From Dendrolimus kikuchii (lineage: Eukaryota > Arthropoda > Insecta > Lepidoptera > Lasiocampidae): a stretch of DNA of 64,000 nucleotides. The notes below the pieces were generated by a model that saw only the letters and a list, made by a program, of their open reading frames with translations, was not told the DNA's origin and made no database searches. The DNA lies in NCBI GenBank assembly GCA_019925095.2, contig CM034406.1, forward strand, positions 18,270,888-18,334,887, given 5' to 3'. Shown one piece after another: positions 21,480 to 33,509 of the stretch. The first letter of the stretch is position 1. Every line of letters starts with the position of its first letter. Both the position numbers and the translations under genes were made by a program.

Positions 21480-22310
21480 ATTACTGATGTTGTTAGGGCA
21501 ATAAGCCCAGTAGACTGTAGGTATAGGTTCCTGCTCGTCGGTTATTGTGTATCCATCGCAAAATATATAACGGAACAAAGGTAGATCGATTCACCGATAA
21601 TGCGCTCTTAAGGGTCTTTGCCGGCCGGCTGGAGTTTACACCGTTTCGAATACCACCCTCGTCACGGTTTATCAATTTTTTTATTATCAGCGCCGCAGAG
21701 ACACACGTCGTTCTTCGGTCAAGGCCGCGGAAGACTGGGGGTGGCCGCGCGAGCGTCGCCTCGTTATATCGATACTACCAAGTCCGAATACAATGTCGCA
21801 TGAACAGATGTAATACATCCTTTGTAATGCAGAAAGAACCGTAACACGATGGTAAAAGCACTGAGCACATTACCGGATTATTCGCGAGGGGCGTCGATTT
21901 GTTCCTTAGATAATTAGCCAGTCTCCGTAAAACGTGGCCCTATCAACGTAGGCGGCTTCCTTGTATTTTATCGGATATATTACGGGCATGACGACTACCG
22001 TGGATGCAGGAGTTCCTGACGCGGCCTTTCCGCATAGCTCTACTCAACTCTTGTTTGTGTCGATCGAGTAAACGCCACGCTTCATTTCCAGACAAAAAGG
22101 ACAGGTCTAATGATGGGTTTAAAGATCTGTCCTGGTCGCAAATAACACCTCGCACCAGACACCCTACGCCACTTGGCCCAAGCTGCTGAGATACATTATA
22201 TTAAACAATTGATTGAAGAATTAGGAAGCGATAGCCAAATTTCGAAAGCGGCGTGAAACCGTTCATAGTTTGTGGACTGCTATGAAATTGCTTAATTTAT
22301 TTACTACTAG
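21480..22310. other. Stretch without a supported gene
   Basis: GC-richer patches at 21600-21760 and 21940-22190 suggest decayed retroelement coding sequence, but no motif is identifiable. Confidence 0.35.
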
Positions 22311-22316
22311 CGGCCC

Positions 22317-22872
22317 CGGCAGACGTTGTCATGCTCTGAAAAAATAAAAATCTAGGACCCGATCCCAGCGCCACCTACCGGTTCCAATTGTGGGTTTAAA
22401 CCATCCGGGGACCCACTCAAACACACTAAAACAAAATCACCAAAATCGGTTCAGGTAATTAGGAGGATTCTAGAACCCTATCTCAGCGCAACCTACCGGT
22501 TCTAATTGCGGATCTAAACCACCCGGGAACCTACTCGAACACACAAAAACAAAATCACCAAAATCGGTCCAGGTAATTAGGAGGATTCTAGAACCCAATC
22601 CCAGCGCCACCTACCGGTTCTAATTGTGAATCTAAACCATCCGGGGACCTACTCAAACACACAAAAAACAAAATTACCAAAATCGGTCCAGGTGATAAGG
22701 AGGATTCTAGAATCCGATCTCAGCGCCACCTACCGGTTCCAACGGGATAAAAGTATTCTATGTCCGTCTCCTGGTTCTAAGCTACCTCCCCACCAATTTT
22801 CAGCCAAATCGGTGCAGCCGTTCTTGAGTTTTAAATAGTGTAACTAACACGACTTTCTTTTATATATTTAGA
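22317..22872 (-). mobile_element. Helitron-like element, family C, expanded
   Basis: Same 5' TC and 3' CTAG ends as the copy at 14113, but with four internal units of about 95 bp. The family therefore varies in length by unit number. Confidence 0.8.
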
Positions 22873-22924
22873 TGTGATATCATATACCTAGTTAGTCGCT
22901 TACGTTGTTACGGCCATGTTTCAC

Positions 22925-23145
22925 GGTGACTGACTAATTATCTCAGGAACAGGTCTAGCCACGCCGCCTACGCCGGGTCTCGGTCGAAAGAGAAGGCCCA
23001 AGAAATGCTGCCTCGACGTTGTGAAGGATAACATGCGTACTAATGGTCTCAAAACGGGGTATACGGAAGAAAAAGTATCCAGCATCGGAGCGAACACTCC
23101 GAACGCAACCGGGGTGTAACGCTCGGATGAGATGATGATGATCAT
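22925..23145 (+). pseudogene. LINE 3' coding scrap
   Basis: RRPKKCCLDVVKDNMRTNG, then, in another frame, a WRASERTLRTQPG-like end and a gatgatgatg tail. Confidence 0.6.
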
Positions 23146-23577
23146 ATACATAGCATTCTTCATTCGTATCTAGAAAATGTAAGTCACATCCTTGCGCCCT
23201 TACAGAAAGCAAGACCTATTGATTACATTGTACAATGTCTTTATTTTAGCTGTAAAGTAGTGTTTACGTAATTCGTGACCCAGAAAATCTTGAAGGACGT
23301 AGGAGTCAGACAAATAAAGGCGAGCTTTATTAAAAAATATATTTTGTTTAGTCTACACGTCCGAAGGCGGCTACCATTTCAAATGGCTCTCCCAATTTCA
23401 AAGACGGTTTACGTGGTAAAATAATCTTGAATGTGAAATCGATAAGTTTACGTTGTATAACGTTTACGATTAGCTTTGGCCGCCACTTCTTAGCGCAGGG
23501 CTTACTCTATATTCATATTTCTTAACTCTACACAATATCGAAATTAATTGTTTTATTAAATTGTGTATTAATTCTAA

Positions 23578-24303
23578 CTATTGGTCGCCCAGTAGTCGAA
23601 ATTCGACAATAATTAATTTCAATTATAAGTTTGAACATTATTAAGGTTCTGTTGTCAAAGACTATAACTTCTATAATCACAGATTTCGCCAAGGATACAC
23701 TGTTAATTTGACTTTAACAAATTATCCGTGCAGGAACGGAGAAAGAATACAATTTCCTGCGGCCGGGCGGCCTGTCGTAAGAGGCGACTTAACAACCCAC
23801 AGCCAGGTGGTAGGGTAGTTGCTTGACTGGATGGCGACCACCCCTGGTCTAGGGTATGCCGCCATAACAACCTTGTGTTGTGTTCCGGCATTAGTGACCA
23901 GGTTCCAGTTTCCCTTAAGAGAGCAGCAGCGCATTTGTAGCAACTTAGGTGTTGCAAATGTCCATAGACGATGGTAACCGCTTTCCATCAAGTGGGCCGT
24001 CTGCCGGTCTGCTGATCTCCTGCAATAAAAAAAACACAGATTTCGCCAAGGCTACACTGTTAGTTTGACTTTAACAATAAACAAAAGAGTATATATGCGT
24101 GTGTGTGTGTCAAATACATGGTAGTGTGTTTTTTATTGATTTAATGTGTTTTTATGCATAATTTAAAAAAAATATTAGCATACTGCACTCCTCTATATAA
24201 ACTATAAGTATGCGAAATTTCATACTCCTCCGTCCGCGCAATTTTCGTAAAAAAGGGGTACAAAGTGTTTGCTTTGTTTTTGCTTCGTGTATTAATATAT
24301 AGA
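23578..24303 (-). mobile_element. Helitron-like element M carrying a nested retroposon
   Basis: Its sequence without the insertion equals the 356-bp element at 46379-46734. The minus strand starts TCTATATATTAATACACGAA and ends in a decayed CTAG (ctat on the plus side). The nested retroposon is at 23723-24034. Confidence 0.78.
23723..24034 (+). repeat. Retroposon family A nested in a Helitron, 43-bp target duplication
   Basis: Full-length copy. The 43 bp at 23678-23720 and 24035-24077 are direct repeats (two differences). The related Helitron at 46379-46734 has this segment once (46594-46636), giving the empty site. Confidence 0.88.
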
Positions 24304-24524
24304 TTTACTTTACTACCTATAAAGCAGGATCTTCTGCGGGTATTTCGCTGCACACTATATATTATTATACCTAATGCTTCGTGTAGGTGTTTCGCGTTGT
24401 GTGTAGGGTAAAACAAGAGCGGGGGACAGGGCTTAAGAAATTTGTAAAATGTACACGGAACTCTAAAAAGGGCGCCATTCCAAATCCGGCCTAGGGCGGC
24501 AGTCAGCTTAAATCAGCCACTGTA

Positions 24525-25075
24525 TAGAACAATGGTTCCCAAACTTATTTTGTATACTGCCTACTTTGAGAATAAATTATTTTTTAGCGCCCCATTTTTT
24601 CACCTACTTATAAAAAACAAAAACTTGTTATAACACGATTGCCCGCGGTCTATTATTTACGAAAATTACCTATCTAGTAATACTAATAACTATTAAAATG
24701 CGAAAGTGTGTCTGTTACTTTTTTATTTGTTTGTTTGTGTCAAGTTTCATTTCTAAACGGAGCGACCGATTGACATGATTTTTATTTCATTTATTCAATA
24801 AAACAGGACAGATATATGAACTACGCGGACAGAAATATCGAACCAAGTCCTTATCAATATCTTAATTAATATTAGTTGATGTTCACAAGTTGTAGTCGAG
24901 AATTCAGTCGCTGTCTAAGAGCCCTCCTAGCTAGATGAAATTACAAATCGCCCCCCAAGCCACTACATAACGCCTCTATTTTTTTCTGGGTCTCTTACCG
25001 TCCCTCTTTAGGCCTGCAGCGACCACAAGGGGGCGTTATCGCCCACTTTGGGAAAGGATGGTTTAGATCCACACA
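24525..25075. mobile_element. Possible hAT-type MITE
   Basis: The left end reads ggttcccaaactt and the right end is complementary in part (cactttgggaaaggatggtt). The internal ggggcgttatcgccc and agcgccccatttt are typical of such repeats. Ends are too decayed to fix. Confidence 0.4.
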
Positions 25076-25324
25076 TCGTACGAAAACCGTCTCTGTATAT
25101 CACGGTCCAATAACAACAAACAGACGTAGATGAAATGAAGCGGAGCGTCAACAAATTTTCTCTTTGAAGAGATCAGGTAAACTGACTAATAGGATGTTTA
25201 AAAATACATGAATGGTTGAAGGTTAAGGTCTTGATCAAGCAATGAACCTTTCCCCAGCGCATTTCTATTCATAGCTTAATCTATTTATATTTAAACATTA
25301 GCTAATTTAGTTTTTAAATAATTA

Positions 25325-25592
25325 ATAAGGTAGCGTAATGGTTAGCGCACGCGTCCTAAAATCGAAGGTCGCGGGTTCGAATCTACCTAGGCTATTTTAT
25401 TACCTAATGTGCATATTGTTACAATTATCACGTGCTAACCAACGGTGAAGAAAAACGTAATGAAATCCGCACATCGAGATTACCGATGTGTTAAACCTGC
25501 CAAGCCGCCTTGGACGAGCGTGGCGGGTATACTATCCGTTCCCCTATTATGGTAGGTCCGAGCCTAGCAGCAGGACGCTTATGGGCTGTTAT
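25325..25592 (+). repeat. tRNA-derived SINE
   Basis: The head has an A box (tagcgtaatggttagcgc) and B box (gggttcgaatct) like a tRNA gene, but the acceptor and T stems do not pair fully. The body gattaccgatgtg, tgccaagccgcc and ttcccctattatgg recurs at 17765-17900 and 1912-2038. Confidence 0.68.
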
Positions 25593-25668
25593 TAAAAAAA
25601 GGTCTGTTGCTGAGGATTTTGTTGCGCCGCTTGCTCTCTTTTAACAGTTACCAAAATTGTCTCATGAC

Positions 25669-25983
25669 TTTTTTTTTATTGCAGGAGATCAGCAGACAGG
25701 CAGACGGCCCACCTGATGGAAAGCGGTTAACCATCGCCTATGGACATTTGCAACACCAAAGGTGCCACAAATGCGCTGCTGCTCTCTTAAAGGAGACTGG
25801 AACCTGGCCACCAATGCCGGAACACAACTCAAGGTTGTTATGGCGACATACTTTAGACCAGGGGTGGTAGCCATCCAGTCGGGCAAACGCCCCACCACTT
25901 GGCTGTGGGTTGTTAAGTCGCCTCTTACTACAGGCCGCCCCAACGCAGGAAATTGTATTCTTTCTCCGTTCCTGCACGGATAA
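25669..25983 (-). repeat. Retroposon family A
   Basis: Full length, antisense, subtype with caacgcagg. It lies about 80 bp after a tRNA-like SINE. Confidence 0.82.
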
Positions 25984-26287
25984 AAAGTAGGTAATCTGTA
26001 GAATTCAATTATGAAATAAATACATTCATTTTTCATTTTCAAAATTTCCACAGCAAATATGACCGTTTTCGTTAAAACCGTTAAAATGCGTGAAAGAATG
26101 TTATTCCATTATTATGGTGAAGTATAACCGATTATGCGATGCTAGTGACGCGGCCCAGACAGGTCAGCGCCGGCTGTGTGGCGGGTTGCCAAACCCACTG
26201 ACATACTGCCAGGACCCCGTCGAAAGTTACATACACTGCGAGAATTTATCTAGCACTAGAATTTTCTCAGAGTCAAACGCTATAAAG

Positions 26288-26910
26288 TAGATAGATAGAT
26301 AGATAACACTTTATTGCTCACCAAATATACAATATCAAAAATACAGCTCGCCATACACAACGCGGTGCTGGTACCTACGCTCACGTATGGAAGCGAGAGT
26401 TGGGTATGGAAGAGAGAGCATGAAAGTAGAGTAAACGCGGTTGAGATGCGAGCACTGCGCAAGTAAGAAGTAGAAAGAGAGTTGGTCTGAAAGAGAGTGT
26501 CGGGGTGAAGGTAAGGAAAGGAATGCTCCGGTGGTTCGGGCATGTGGAAAGAATGCATGATGAAAGAATGACTAAACAGATATACAATGCAAAAGTGGAT
26601 GGATGCAGAAGTCGTGGAAGGCCACGACACACCTTCCATGATCAAATTGATCGTGTACTAGCGGAGGGTGATTTCAGGAGCCTTAAGAACAGACGAGTGT
26701 GCATGACAAGAGTTATGAATGTCAAAGAAGCAAGTGAGGTGTGTAAGAATGAGCCTAAATGGCGCTCTGTTGTTCGTGCCTACCCCGCAAGGGAACTGGC
26801 GTAAAGTTATATATGTATGTATGTAAAAATACATAATTACAATATTGTCATGGTAGAAACAATAGGCGGCCTTGTCGCTTAAATCAATCTCTTAGTAGCT
26901 TTGTTTTACT
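26288..26910 (-). repeat. LINE 3' end (ctttattgctcacc / ggcggcctt type), interrupted
   Basis: 26288-26345 and 26825-26910 are one tail split by LINE B. A (GATA)n tail lies at the left. Confidence 0.75.
26346..26824 (+). pseudogene. LINE family B inserted in another LINE 3' end
   Basis: The target duplication aaaaataca lies at 26337-26345 and 26825-26833. The empty site is readable at about 47250. The copy has an internal deletion after the MRALRK region but keeps the end RAYPARELA and the TATG tail. Confidence 0.85.
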
Positions 26911-27064
26911 TGCATAAATACTTAATTAGGTTTTTAGTATATAAATCTTCAGAGTAACTGATGGTGAAAACCGCTTCGAAATCTGTTGCGTGATTTAGAA
27001 GGAGTTCGCGGACATAAGGAGAGAGACACGGAAAGCGACTTTGTTTCATCTTAGTATACATAGA

Positions 27065-27320
27065 ATTCTTGTGTTCGTGTGGATGTCACTGAACTCCTTC
27101 GAAACGGTTGGTCCGATTTTGATGAAATTTTTGTGTGTGTTCAAGTAGGTTCCGGGATGGTATCGATTCACAATTGAACCCGATATCTTGGAGTTGCCAG
27201 ATCACAGGAATGAAAACAGTACTTTTCGTCCCTGTAAAACGATTTTCCTTGCTGTCAAAAAATTTAGAAACTATGCGAACCATAGATAATACATGCGTCT
27301 CATGTCCCAATTTTTTTTTA
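27065..27320 (+). mobile_element. Helitron-like fragment
   Basis: Contains cgaaacggttggtccgattt and gggatggtatcgattc. Part of it (about 27210-27310) is inverted at about 125-245, where gttcgcatagttaat and gacagcagggaaaatc are read. Confidence 0.5.
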
Positions 27321-27411
27321 CAGCCATTGTTAAATCGCTGCAATAAAATTGTAGTAAAAAATATCAACAATTCTGTAACATCACTACATGTTTATATATA
27401 CATACATACAT

Positions 27412-27685
27412 AAGGAGTTTTTGGCGGGAACTGAAAGGGGACGTTGTGCTGTGCAGTTTTTTTTTCTAAAAATGTTTAAAATTGCTTTAAAACGAACAAT
27501 AGGTGAAGGATATTGATAGTTTTTGAGTAATAATTATGTGTTTATGTGAGAAATGTGAACTGTATAGTCAAATGTGGCCTTTCGAGTTTTCACAAGAACT
27601 TCGTTGAATGGTGTGGATTGTATGTAGCCTACAATACAACTGCGTCTGGCTTAAAGGCCTAGTTGCCAAGCCATAAACTAAAAAA
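27412..27685 (+). repeat. LINE 3' segment J
   Basis: ggagtttttggcgggaactg to tggcttaaaggcctagttgc; second copy at 54885-55165. Confidence 0.65.
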
Positions 27686-27689
27686 AAAA

Positions 27690-27815
27690 ACAACATAACT
27701 TCACGCCAGTTCCCTTGCGACCGCGCTCTGTTGTTCGTGCCTGGGTAGGCACGAACAACAGAGCGCCATTCAGGCTTATTCTTACACACCTCACTTGCTT
27801 CTTTGACAATCTTTC
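27690..27815 (-). repeat. LINE family B fragment with internal palindrome
   Basis: The tail region is rearranged: 27723-27742 and 27747-27766 are perfect 20-bp inverted repeats around a 4-nt spacer, both copies of the gctctgttgttcgtgcct segment. Confidence 0.75.
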
Positions 27816-28099
27816 CATGTTTATATATGTAACATGTTTATACTAATAAATTACTTTTCAACTAAATTATTAGTTAATTTACATAAATTTGAATTAAATA
27901 TTTACTATTATTACTGACAAAAAAATACTGGCTAGTAGATGTCACAGAATAAAAAATTACTTGACGTTTCATATGTGACGTCGTATTAAATGAATTCTTC
28001 AGATTTAGATAATATGGATTTAACATCTGATTTCATTAGAGAAGTAGTTGTTTGTTTAACTAATCAGTTTGTATTTACTTTTTTCATATTCGAAATTAA

Positions 28100-28235
28100 A
28101 AGTAGAGTGTTAACCTCGTGTGAAAGTCCTATTTAGGCACTCGAATTATTAGCACCCTCGCTACGCTCGTACGCCAAACCATCTCATGTCTAAATAGGTC
28201 ACTTTCACATCTCGACTAACAATGTATTATTAAGC
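28100..28235. repeat. Fold-back sequence
   Basis: gtgaaagtcctatttaggca is mirrored by tgtctaaataggtcactttcac across about 60 nt containing ctcgctacgctcg. Confidence 0.6.
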
Positions 28236-28239
28236 GCTT

Positions 28240-29085
28240 ATAGAAATTGTACTATTGATACTCGTATACAAGTTTCTTTTTCGTAGAGTGTAGACGCTCG
28301 GCGCTCTTAAACAAGGGTTGTCCTCGATATCCCTGTGTACAGTTTGTACATTTGCTCTTGCTGTGGATGGATGCTGGCAGTTGTTGGCGGAGTGCTGGTG
28401 CTTTCTAAAATACCGCTTCAGGGGCCCTCATGCATCAAGGGAGCAGAGGAGTCTTCACCCCTGTCGTCGAAGTGAGTTAGCTCTTCCAGGGGCTTTCTCA
28501 GGCACTTATTGCGCTAGGATCGGCGTGAGCGTAACTACGTTCTATGTCTCATGCCTTTCCTGCCATAAGCGCGGGGCATCGGAGGAGGGTGGTTTTAGTG
28601 GATATTAGCCATTTGGGCTCGAGTCTCCACACAAGCCGCTTGATTACGGTTGGATTGCCTCTTCTGGGAGTGCCTCCATGATCGACTATGGTCTAATCCC
28701 TTGCAAAGGACCCAGTATTGTGCGTAATTAGCATTTCTCCCACCTTAAAAAGTGCTAGTGCTTTCTTGTATTAGGGTGAAGAAAATATGCCTTGTCGCTT
28801 TCGGAGATTTATTCTCGTAGTAGTTTGGCTTGGATGCTTATCCCTGGTTGCAACCCCATAGCGACTCGATCTCAATATATTTGTGAGCGTTATTTATAGT
28901 GATGTTATTATGTTAAAGTAGCCTGGCCTCGGCGTCAGCAATACGCTGTACGTTGAACCGTACAGCCTGGGATCCATTCATCAAATACTTGGTGACAATG
29001 GGACCACGTCAGGAATATACTCTTTCGTACAAAGATTTTTTTTTAAAGTGACGGAGAAATCGCGTAATTATAACTTACAAAAATA
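28240..29085. other. GC-richer non-coding stretch before the 157-bp array
   Basis: No supported gene. It has the look of a retroelement untranslated region but I cannot name it. Confidence 0.35.
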
Positions 29086-29089
29086 TATA

Positions 29090-30328
29090 CAGTCTAATTA
29101 ATAACCTCCTACTTTTGGAACTCACTTAAAAATGGGACTGGTGGTGCTAACTGTGATTGCCGAGTGTTACGAGTTACGTGTTTTACTCGGCGACTGTTTT
29201 CCATAGTAATTTTATTTCTCACGAATATTTAAAAAAGTATGCAGTCGAATTAATAACCTCCTACTTTTGGAACTCACTTAAAAATAAAAAGGGACTGGAG
29301 GTGCTAACTGTGATTGCAGAGTGTTACGAGTTACGTGTTTTACTCGGCGACCGTTTTCCATAGTAATTTTATTTCTCACGAGTATTTAAAAAAGTATGCA
29401 GTCGAATTAATAACCTCCTACTTTTGGAACTCACTTAAAAATAAAAAGGGACTGGTGGTGCTAACTGTGATTGCAGAGTGTTACGAGTTACGTGTTTTAC
29501 TCGGCGACCGTTTTCCATAGTAATTTTATTTCTCACGAGTATTTAAAAAAGTATGCAGTCGAATTAATAATCTCCTACTTTTGGAACTCACTTAAAAATA
29601 AAAAGGGACTGGTGGTGCTAACTGTGATTGCAGAGTGTTACGAGTTACGTTTTTACTCGGCGACTGTTTTCCATAGTAATGTTATTTCTCACGAGAATTT
29701 AAAAAAGTATGCAGTCGATTTAATAACCTCCTACTTTTTGAACTCACTTAAAAATAAAAAGGGATTGGTTCTGCTAACTGTGATTGCAGAGTGTTACGAG
29801 TTACGTGTTTTACTCGGCGACTGTTTTCCATAGTAATTTTATTTCTCACGAGTATTTAAAAAAGTATGCAGTCGAATTAATAACCTCCTACTTTTGGAAC
29901 TCACTTAAAAATAAAAAGGGACTGGTGGTGCTAACTGTGATTGCAGAGTGTTACGAGTTACGTGTTTTACTCGGCGACTGTTTTCCATAGTAATTTTATT
30001 TCTCACGAGTATTTAAAAAAGTATGCAGTCGAATTAATAACCTCCTACTTTTGGAACTCACTTAAAAATAAAAAGGGACTGGTGGTGCTAACTGTGATTG
30101 CAGAGTGTTACGAGTTACGTTTTTTACTCGGCGACTGTTTTCCATAGTAATTTTATTTCTCACGAGTATTTAAAAAAGTATGCAGTCGAATTAATAACCT
30201 CCTACTTTTGGAACTCACTTAAAAATAAAAAGGGACTGGTGGTGCTAACTGTGATTGCAGAGTGTTACGAGTTACGTTTTTTACTCGGCGACTGTTTTCC
30301 ATAGTTATTTTATTTCTCACGAGTATTT
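29090..30328. repeat. 157-bp tandem array, about eight units
   Basis: The motif cagtcgaattaataacc recurs at 29242, 29399 and so on to 30183. Units are nearly identical; the first lacks aataaaaagg and one is 1 bp shorter. Each unit holds a 68-codon ORF that runs into the next unit in a different frame, because 157 is not a multiple of three. The ORFs are a by-product of the repeat. Confidence 0.92.
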
Positions 30329-30541
30329 TCGTATCCGTTAAATGTATTCTCGCAGTTTTATAAAATCATTGACCGCTTAAGTATTTTAGGAGTCGCCATT
30401 TATAAGGCACGCCCTACGTATTAATACGTGCGTTACAAGGAATTGGCGTGGCTATAATTAAGGCCCCTAAAAATTTAAATCTTGTTAATACTTCAAATGG
30501 AAAAGTTTGTGAATATGCATTGTGGTATAGTACATATAACT

Positions 30542-30701
30542 AGAAGGTGATGTCAGGAGCCTTAAGAACAGACGAGCGTGCATGACAAGAGCTATGAATG
30601 TCAAAGAAGCGAGTGAGGTGTGTAAGAATAAGCTTGAATGGCGCTCTGTTGTTCGTGCCTACCCCGCAAGGGAACTGGCGTGAAGCTATGTATGTATGTA
30701 T
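30542..30701 (+). repeat. LINE family B, 5'-truncated
   Basis: The 12-bp target duplication gtacatataact lies at 30530-30541 and 30702-30713. Confidence 0.83.
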
Positions 30702-31000
30702 GTACATATAACTCACTGTGAATATGGATGAATGTTTGTTACACTTTCATGCAAAAATTACTGAATGGATTTTGATGTAAAATTTACAGTGCTTATATAC
30801 AAGAGTAACACAAAGTAACATAGGCTGTATATAGCTTATAAATAAATAAATATTGATTAATGATTGGTTCCTCTAATTTACTATTAACTCATTTATTCCT
30901 TACCATGGATTGAATTTTAACATCACTTGTCCATACAAGTGATGTCAAAATTAGCTTATGTCAAATTTTAACTGATGGTAAAATATAGAATAAATATTTC

Positions 31001-31243
31001 GCCAGGTGGTAGGGCATTTGCCCGACTGGATGGTTACCACCCCTGGTCTAGAGCATGCCGCCATAACAACTTTGAGTTGTGTTCCGGCATTAGTGACCAG
31101 GTTCCAGACTCACTTAAGAGAGCAGCAGCGCATTCGTAGCACCTTTGGTGTTGCAAATGTCCATAGACGATGGTAACCGCTTTCCATCCAGTGGGCCGTC
31201 TGCCTGTCTGCTGAACTCCTGCAATAAAAAAATTAAAAAAAAA
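31001..31243 (+). repeat. Retroposon family A, 5'-truncated
   Basis: Starts at gccaggtggtagggc and keeps the A-rich tail. Confidence 0.82.
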
Positions 31244-31329
31244 ATTGGAACGGGCCATAAATTGTCCAAAGTATATTGATAAAGCCGAAAACATTATTAA
31301 ACACGATACGAGACGCATGTAAAGTCAAG

Positions 31330-31760
31330 TAGAATGTGCTACTTTCTATGACCAGGAATAAACGCAAGTTCCTAGTTCCAGTTCATTGTGTTGACGATAG
31401 TGGGGGTAAAATCTTCTCTAGACGCGACGCACATTTTCTGGAAAGCACTCGATGCTACTGGTCAATTGTTGGTGTTGTATCTCTATGTACTCGGCAAGTC
31501 TGTGGTTCAAAAATACCCAAAGAGCTTACAATGCCCTACGAGTCCAATACAATCATTCCTTCAGGGGGCTGTTGGGGCGTCCGCGCTTCTGCAGTACGTC
31601 GTCAATCTTCGCTGAAGCACACATACATGGCTTTGATGCTTTGTGGCGTAAAAACGTAGCTTCGTTACTAAGCAGATTGCGTGGTAGCAGCAACAGCATC
31701 TTCAAGGGAGTAAATAATAAATTTGACTGCCCACTGATTTGTTACTTCATTAAGAGGACC
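31330..31760 (+). pseudogene. LINE ORF2 C-terminal remnant
   Basis: LRVQYNHSFRGLLGRPRFCS, then FAEAHIHGFDALWRKNVASL and RGSSNSIF, matching the end of a lepidopteran LINE protein. Upstream frames are broken. Confidence 0.7.
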
Positions 31761-31819
31761 AAGTCAGTGCTAGTCATTAATTACTAACATAGATATAAGA
31801 AAACAATATTAATAATAAA

Positions 31820-32110
31820 TGTTTATGACTCTACAGACCACGGGCCATAAAAATGGCAGGGACTTTTGGAGGGCTTGCGTGGGGCCCTGGGAATGCCAAC
31901 ACGTAGAGGCCCCTTAACAAATTCGACGTAAATGTGTCGTGACACTGATCGGCGATTGTCCCTGTCTACACCATATAAAAATGCACCCAAAGACAAGACC
32001 CGGTTAGTGTAGGGAATGAGAACAAATGGTACCGGGCTATTGGGATGAACTGTTAGTGGAACTACGGATTGGGGACTATGCCCTTTGAACGTCGCAATGG
32101 TCAAGGCACA
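31820..32110. repeat. Inverted dispersed repeat G
   Basis: gaccacgggccataaaaatg, cacgtagaggccccttaac and ataaaaatgcacccaaa are found reversed at 52700-53005. Confidence 0.7.
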
Positions 32111-33505
32111 TGGAAAAAATGGCTAGACGATGACTCGCCACTACATCACTACATGGGCCCCAAAAATTGACGCATAAGATTGGCGAGGGCCAACATGGGT
32201 GTAAGTGGCTAAGGTGTGTGGAGAGGTGGGCTGCAGGTTCACCGAAGCCACTTCCGACGTTATTCTATTTAACACTTCCACCCCTGGAGCTTGAGTCTTA
32301 GCTCTAGCGATCTCCCCTCCGTGCCGGCTGGCTAAGGCAAGCACGGAGGCGGGGGCTGTGCCTTGGCCGCCCGGAGTCGGGTCTGATGTGTCGCTATTCA
32401 CCAAGGCCTTCGCCAAAAAACCTCCCTGCGGGTACTAATAACGTTATTGTTTGTATGTATTGGACTGTGTTGTCTTGTAATAAATAAATAATTATTATTA
32501 TAGTCTAGTATAGCACCCCGGCCGGTAGTCAGCCGGAACCATATGGGTCTTACGGACACCGGGATGTGCATCGTTAGACAGGGATACAGCTCCGTCTTGC
32601 ACTTGGACCTCCCCTCTTCTATTGAATACCGAACATAGTGATTGCAAACGGACAAATTAGAAAGTGGACTAAAGCACTAAAAAAGAAAGTATGATCTGTA
32701 CCATTATCAGACATTGTTCGGTCCTTGCCTAGTATAATGTAGGTAGAATATCGCTCCATCAATTTTACTGTCTACCCTCTTTCTGAGTGAGGCGACGGCC
32801 AATACACGGAGGGTCAAGCCAGCCGTATTTTGATCACTTACTGTCAACATTTTAACAAAGGAAGATCGCGCCGTGCGTTTTGATTGAAACATATTTTACG
32901 CTAACTATTAATTACTGGCCGTGCCAAGAACTTATTGTGCAATACTGATCAAACGAAGTGATCACTTCATAGTGAAGTTGGTGCCGTGCAGTGTTCTTCT
33001 GTGTGCTGCAACCTGAACCAAGCCAGGAGAGGGCGGATCTCAAGGTTGGTGGAGATTCTGCTTTTCTAGTGCAAGGATCAGGTTCACATCTCTCCCAATA
33101 CAGTCCATAACTATCAAACCATATTATCCGTGGCTACAGCGCCGCACAGACATGTACTGAGAATTCGGATGGAACTTAGTTCAAGGTAAAAAGCCTTGAA
33201 ACTTAGCAGGCGAAAGTTTTTAATTTTCCACCGAACTAAGTCATGACCTTATAAGTATCGATTTTGTAAAGCAGCTACCAATTTGCGTCAGCGGATTTAC
33301 ATTAGACATAAGATGATAAGCTTCGGTTGTTATCCACCTCAAATTTATCAAGGGATTTTGGACTTTGATATGTTATGTATAGGAATCAAAATGTCCCAGT
33401 CGTTTGCTTGTTACAACCGATTACACAATAGCTGTGAATTAGGCTGATAATATCTTCTTGTCACGTGTTTATCCAAATGGAATATTATCAAAGGTGCTTA
33501 TTTGA
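32110..33505. other. Stretch without a supported gene
   Basis: 32140-32640 has GC-rich minus-strand short frames (ALASRHGGEIARAK area) that may be the start of a LINE. 32900-33500 shows nothing recognisable. Confidence 0.35.
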
Positions 33506-33509
33506 GCAA

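Noticed and set aside
25331..25395. tRNA gene
   Set aside because: A and B boxes are present, but the acceptor and T stems do not pair over full length and a SINE body follows.
29157..30304. Series of 66-120 codon frames as a repeated gene
   Set aside because: They are identical by-products of the 157-bp tandem unit, shift frame from unit to unit, and have no domain or splice context.
29090..30328. CRISPR array
   Set aside because: Units are directly abutting with no unique spacers, and the window is eukaryotic.
32141..32655. Minus-strand frames of 85-91 codons as host genes
   Set aside because: No domain, no splice pattern; GC-rich block next to a dispersed inverted repeat, more likely the start of a retroelement.
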